A stretch of DNA of 64,000 bases, taken from assembly GCF_004358665.1 (NCBI RefSeq), contig NZ_SMZR01000001.1, positions 682,001 through 746,000 on the forward strand. Reading direction: 5' to 3'. The notes below the pieces were generated by a model, which did no database searches, was not told the DNA's origin, and saw only the letters and a program-made list of their open reading frames with translations. The translations under genes were made by a program, and so were the position numbers. This document shows positions 59,966 through 64,000 of the stretch, one piece after another. Origin of the DNA: Jeotgalibacillus sp. S-D1. GTDB lineage: Bacteria; Bacillota; Bacilli; Bacillales; Jeotgalibacillaceae. The first letter of the stretch is position 1; every line of letters begins with the position of its first letter.

Positions 59966-59979
59966 TGTAAGCGTTTTAG
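59966..59979 (+). promoter_or_regulatory. Possible CcpA cre site upstream of odhA
   Basis: TGTAAGCGTTTTAG fits 12 of 14 positions of the cre pattern TGWAARCGYTWNCW. A TAAAAT -10-like box lies at 59955-59960, so the site would overlap the transcription start. Sequence match only. Confidence 0.4.
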
Positions 59980-60063
59980 CTCAATTTAATTACTATTTTT
60001 ATATAGCGTTTTTATACATAAATATTTTGTATAAAAATGTCCAACATGTTGGAGGTTTTCAAG

Positions 60064-62892
60064 ATGAGAAAACAGGCGGAACAACAAGATTTGTCCACTA
60101 TCAATTTTTCAGGTCCGAACCTGGGATACATGATCGAAATGTACGATTTGTATCTGGAGGATCCAGCTCAGGTAGATGAGGAACTTCAGGCGTATTTTAA
60201 AGAACATGGCTCTCCAGGATCCGTAAAAGGAAAAAGCGCAGACGCTTCAAAGGAAGTAACGATTGAAGGAACCGATTACAGCAAGGTGATAGCCGCTGTT
60301 CAACTGGCAGAAAGCATACGTACATACGGCCATTTAGCAGCAGATATAAATCCTTTAAAAGATCGTGAAAAAGACACCCATCGAATTGAACTTGATTCGT
60401 ATAATCTCTCTAAAGAAGACCTTAGGAAGATTCCTGAAAGTGTAATTATTGAAAATTCACCGCAGGAAGTAACAGACGGATATGAAGCGATTCAATATTT
60501 AAAAAAGATGTACACCAAATCAATTGCGATTGAATACGCGCATGTCCATAACCAGGAAGAAAAAAAATGGCTCAAGAATTACATTGAAACCGGAATTCTT
60601 GATGAAACCGTTACTACTGAAAAGAAAAAAGCATTGCTTAATCGATTAATCCAAGTAGAAGGATTTGAAAACTTTGTCCACAAAACGTTTGTAGGGCAGA
60701 AGCGTTTTTCTATTGAAGGTTTGGATGCGATGGTTCCTCTATTGGATGAAATCATTCAAACAGCAGTTGAAAAAGGTGCTGAGTCAATTAATATCGGCAT
60801 GGCTCATAGAGGCCGTCTTAATGTCCTGGCTCATGTCATCGAAAAGCCTTACGAAATGATCTTCGCCGAGTTTCAGCATTCTCCAAGCAAAGACCTGATT
60901 CCTTCAGAGGGTTCCATAGGGATTACATATGGCTGGACTGGAGACGTAAAGTATCACCTTGGGGCTGATCGAAATGTGAAAAAAGAGGATTCAGTCACTA
61001 CCCGGATTACTTTAGCCAACAATCCAAGCCATCTTGAAGTAGTTAGTCCAATTGTTGCCGGCTATACGCGGGCGGCTCAGGAAAACCGCAAAAAGGCAGG
61101 CTATCCTGAACTTTCCACTAAATCCTCGTTAGCAATCATGATACACGGGGATGCAGCGTTTCCGGGTCAGGGAATTGTAGCGGAAACATTAAATATGAGC
61201 CAGTTAAGAGGCTATCATACAGGGGGATCCATTCATGTTATAGCTAATAATATGATTGGTTTTACGACAGAATCATTTGATTCACGGTCAACTCAATATG
61301 CATCCGATACAGCAAAAGGCTTTGAAGTTCCGATTATTCATGTGAATGCAGATGACCCTGAAGCCTGCCTGGCAGCTGCGATTATGGCAACAGAATACCG
61401 TTCTAAGTTCGGCAAGGATTTTGTTATTGATTTAATCGGCTACCGCCGTTTCGGTCACAATGAAATGGATGAGCCGATGGTGACAAACCCAAAAATGTAT
61501 ACCATCATTACAAAGCATGACAATGTGCGGGCATTGTATGAAAAACAGCTTGTAAAAGAAGAGGTACTATCGACGGAAGAAGCAAATTCCATGAGAGAAT
61601 CAAATCAGGAGTTGCTACAAAAAGCGTACGATTCTGTTCCAAAATCAGAGAAAGATCCAGATACGATCATGGATCCTCCTAAAAAGGTGATATCACCTTT
61701 GAATGATATTACTACTTCAGTAGAACTGAATCGTCTAATGAAAATGAATGAAGATTTACTTACATGGCCAAAAGAGTTTAATGTGTTTAAGAAGCTAGAA
61801 AAAATCCTGAAACGGCGTCTTGAACCATTTACAAAAGAAGGCAAGATTGACTGGGCACATGCTGAAACACTGGCATTTGGCGCCATCCTTCAAGACGGTG
61901 TGCCAATCCGGTTGAGCGGACAGGATTCTCAGCGGGGAACTTTTGCTCATCGTCATCTGGTTCTCCATGATGAACAGTCTGGGGAAGAAATCACTACACT
62001 GCATCATGTTGACGGAGCAAAGGCATCATTTGTGGTGTATAACTCTCCATTAACAGAGGCAGCAGTTGTCGGCTATGAGTACGGCTATAATGTGACGTCT
62101 CCTGAAACACTTGTGCTTTGGGAAGCGCAATACGGAGACTTTGCAAATATGGCTCAAGTCATGTTCGATCAGTTTGTTTCTTCAAGCCGTGCGAAGTGGG
62201 GGCAAATATCCGGACTTGTTATGCTGCTTCCACATGGTTACGAAGGACAGGGACCTGAGCATTCCTCGGGGAGAATGGAGCGTTTCTTAACGCTGGCAGC
62301 CGAGAACAACTGGACAGTTGCAAATTTAACGAGTTCAGCACAGTATTTTCATATTCTGCGCAGACAGGCGGCCATCCTGAAACGTGAAGAAGTAAGACCT
62401 CTTGTCATCATGACGCCTAAGAGTCTTCTTCGTCACCCAATCGTATCAAGAGGAATTAATGAATTTACTGAAGGATCATTTAAACCATTAATTGAGCATG
62501 AAGAATATGGCCAGCAGAAGGATAAAGTGGAACGCCTCGTTTTCTCAACAGGGAAAGTCGGTGTTGATCTGCTGGAACGGGCAGCGAAAGAAGAAAATAA
62601 TGACTGGCTGCATTTGATTCGTATAGAAGAAATCTATCCGTTCCCAATGGATGCAGTGCAGGAAATTATTGAGCGCTATCCGAACCTGAAGGAAATTAAA
62701 TGGGTTCAGGAAGAACCGAAAAATATGGGTGCATGGACGTTTGTGGAACCGCGTCTTCAAAAGCTGGCTCCAGAAGATGTTGCAGTAGAATATATTGGAC
62801 GCCGCAGAAGAAGCAGTCCAGCTGAGGGCGACCCGACTGTGCACAAAAAAGAACAGACCAGAATTCTAAACGACTCAATTACAAAGCAATAA
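60064..62892 (+). CDS. odhA: 2-oxoglutarate dehydrogenase E1 component
   Basis: A 942-residue thiamin-diphosphate enzyme of the TCA cycle. Motifs include the start [29 protein letters not shown], the ThDP/Mg part [17 protein letters not shown] with [15 protein letters not shown], and [22 protein letters not shown]. The length fits OdhA of B. subtilis (about 944). The ATG at 60064 follows TTGGAGG 9 nt earlier; a frame from 60037 has no ribosome binding site. It is followed after 25 nt by odhB, so E1 and E2 are made together. Confidence 0.96.
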   Translation: MRKQAEQQDLSTINFSGPNLGYMIEMYDLYLEDPAQVDEELQAYFKEHGSPGSVKGKSADASKEVTIEGTDYSKVIAAVQLAESIRTYGHLAADINPLKDREKDTHRIELDSYNLSKEDLRKIPESVIIENSPQEVTDGYEAIQYLKKMYTKSIAIEYAHVHNQEEKKWLKNYIETGILDETVTTEKKKALLNRLIQVEGFENFVHKTFVGQKRFSIEGLDAMVPLLDEIIQTAVEKGAESINIGMAHRGRLNVLAHVIEKPYEMIFAEFQHSPSKDLIPSEGSIGITYGWTGDVKYHLGADRNVKKEDSVTTRITLANNPSHLEVVSPIVAGYTRAAQENRKKAGYPELSTKSSLAIMIHGDAAFPGQGIVAETLNMSQLRGYHTGGSIHVIANNMIGFTTESFDSRSTQYASDTAKGFEVPIIHVNADDPEACLAAAIMATEYRSKFGKDFVIDLIGYRRFGHNEMDEPMVTNPKMYTIITKHDNVRALYEKQLVKEEVLSTEEANSMRESNQELLQKAYDSVPKSEKDPDTIMDPPKKVISPLNDITTSVELNRLMKMNEDLLTWPKEFNVFKKLEKILKRRLEPFTKEGKIDWAHAETLAFGAILQDGVPIRLSGQDSQRGTFAHRHLVLHDEQSGEEITTLHHVDGAKASFVVYNSPLTEAAVVGYEYGYNVTSPETLVLWEAQYGDFANMAQVMFDQFVSSSRAKWGQISGLVMLLPHGYEGQGPEHSSGRMERFLTLAAENNWTVANLTSSAQYFHILRRQAAILKREEVRPLVIMTPKSLLRHPIVSRGINEFTEGSFKPLIEHEEYGQQKDKVERLVFSTGKVGVDLLERAAKEENNDWLHLIRIEEIYPFPMDAVQEIIERYPNLKEIKWVQEEPKNMGAWTFVEPRLQKLAPEDVAVEYIGRRRRSSPAEGDPTVHKKEQTRILNDSITKQ

Positions 62893-62917
62893 TGATCCAA
62901 TAGAGGAGGACGTCGCA

Positions 62918-64000
62918 GTGGCAGAGATTAAAGTACCGGAATTAGCAGAATCAATTACAGAAGGAACAATTGCACAATGGCTGAAACAACCGGGTGAACA
63001 GGTTGAAAAAGGCGAATATATCGTTGAGCTTGAAACGGATAAAGTAAACGTTGAGGTGATTTCTGAAGAAGCGGGAGTCATTAAAGAACTAAAAGCAGAC
63101 GAAGGCGATACAGTAGAGGTTGGCCAGGTCATCGCGATCGTTCAGGCTGGTGAAGGCGAAGAGCCTTCTTCAGATTCTGCAGAGCCAAAACAAGAAGAAA
63201 AGCCGGCGGATACAGACACTGCCGTAAAAACAAAATCAGACACTCCCGACAATTCGGGTGAAGAAGCAGAAGAAGTGAAAAAGGGCAGAACCATTGCTTC
63301 ACCTTCTGCAAGAAAGCTGGCAAGAGAAAAAGGCATTGATCTTTCAGAGGTGTCTCCAGTCGATCCTATGGGCCGCATACGCAAGCAGGATGTAGAATCT
63401 CATAGTTCTAAACCAGCAGCACCTCAAAAACAGGAATCAAAGCCGGCTGCAGCGAAACAGTCAGCACCTAAAAAAGAGGACACTAAACCGGTTGTTCGTG
63501 AAAAGATGTCAAGACGCCGTCAGACTATTGCTAATCGACTGGTAGAAGTACAACAGACTGCAGCGATGCTGACAACGTTTAACGAAATTGACATGACACA
63601 TGTGATGGATCTTCGCAAACGCAAAAAAGACAAGTTCTTTGAAACAAATGATGTGCGCTTAGGCTTTATGTCATTCTTTACTAAAGCGGTTGTAGCAGCA
63701 CTGAAAAAATATCCGTACGTAAATGCTGAAATTGATGGCGATGAAGTCGTTCTAAAAAAATATTATGATGTAGGTGTAGCAGTATCGACTGACGACGGAT
63801 TGGTTGTACCGATTGTTCGTAACTGCGACCGTAAAAACTTCGCTGAAATTGAAGGAGAAATTGTTGAACTGGCTAAAAAAGCTAAAAACAAAAAACTTCA
63901 ATTAAGCGACTTGCAAGGCGGGTCATTTACGATCACAAACGGCGGAGTTTTTGGATCACTCCTTTCAACACCTATTTTAAATGGACCTCAGGTCGGAATT
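62918..64000 (+). CDS. odhB: 2-oxoglutarate dehydrogenase E2 component, 5' part
   Basis: The frame runs off the window after 361 codons. It starts with GTG after GAGGAGGACG. The lipoyl domain (1-78) has the lipoylation site K42 in [11 protein letters not shown]; an acidic/Pro-Ala linker (about 80-120), the E1/E3-binding domain (from about 125, [14 protein letters not shown]) and the start of the catalytic domain (from about 195, with [17 protein letters not shown]) follow. It transfers succinyl groups to CoA. The catalytic histidine lies outside the window. Confidence 0.94.
   Translation, partial: MAEIKVPELAESITEGTIAQWLKQPGEQVEKGEYIVELETDKVNVEVISEEAGVIKELKADEGDTVEVGQVIAIVQAGEGEEPSSDSAEPKQEEKPADTDTAVKTKSDTPDNSGEEAEEVKKGRTIASPSARKLAREKGIDLSEVSPVDPMGRIRKQDVESHSSKPAAPQKQESKPAAAKQSAPKKEDTKPVVREKMSRRRQTIANRLVEVQQTAAMLTTFNEIDMTHVMDLRKRKKDKFFETNDVRLGFMSFFTKAVVAALKKYPYVNAEIDGDEVVLKKYYDVGVAVSTDDGLVVPIVRNCDRKNFAEIEGEIVELAKKAKNKKLQLSDLQGGSFTITNGGVFGSLLSTPILNGPQVGI

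Overview
The window is a chromosomal segment of a low-GC, endospore-forming Firmicute of the family Bacillaceae. The evidence is a three-gene GerA-type germinant receptor operon behind a sigma-G-type promoter, Spo0M, a CotX/CotV-family coat protein, a YjcZ-family peptide, sigma-K- and sigma-E-like promoters, T-boxes, an FMN riboswitch, AGGAGG-type ribosome binding sites and many GTG/TTG starts. It is not B. subtilis: the thymidylate synthase is the long L. casei-like form, trpG lies inside the trp operon, and the trp leader carries two T-boxes and no visible TRAP site. Nearly all of the window is ordinary chromosome. I found no transposase, integrase, CRISPR array or clear prophage.

Layout. 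1-12.1 kb is a housekeeping block recalling the B. subtilis ypg-ypq region: ABC-F tail, YpgR, bacilliredoxin, YpiP, YpjP, ThyA-DfrA, YplQ, DegV, YpmR-YpmS, MsrA-MsrB, IIA-Glc, YozE, Spo0M. 12.1-17 kb: DeoD, CtpA, a COG0523 GTPase with a small partner ORF, and a secreted CAP protein with a folded leader. 17-21.5 kb: a PlsY paralogue divergent from gerXA-XB-XC. 21.5-30.5 kb: an SDR lacking the usual catalytic Ser/Tyr, a MATE exporter, a four-gene carotenoid-finishing operon, a MurG paralogue, an NAD(P)-binding protein and a GNAT gene whose leader contains a tRNA-like element. 30.7-38.3 kb: amidohydrolase, GAF-STAS protein, YitT-like protein, small unknowns, a second SGNH hydrolase, and a cluster of spore-related genes (YjcZ, CotX, lone holin, cupin). 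38.5-42.8 kb: sporulation-type histidine kinase, Fur-boxed siderophore-binding lipoprotein, acyltransferase.

42.8-46.6 kb is the riboflavin operon ribD-ribE-ribBA-ribH behind an FMN riboswitch. An NCS2 purine permease and a long DapF follow. 49.5-56.6 kb is the complete tryptophan operon trpEGDCFBA behind tandem Trp-specific T-boxes. 56.8-59.7 kb holds a pterin carbinolamine dehydratase, an OmpR-type two-component system with an unassigned folded leader, and a small Hsp20-like, sporulation-type gene. The window ends in odhA and the start of odhB (2-oxoglutarate dehydrogenase).

Most worth a second look: the tRNA-like leader of the GNAT gene (~30.53-30.62 kb), the structured leaders before the two-component system (~57.12-57.21 kb) and the CAP gene (~16.04-16.17 kb), the carotenoid-finishing operon without crtM in view, the lone phage-type holin among spore genes, a 36-nt perfect palindrome in a divergent intergenic region, and an exact 19-bp direct repeat before spo0M. 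None proves a new system from sequence alone.
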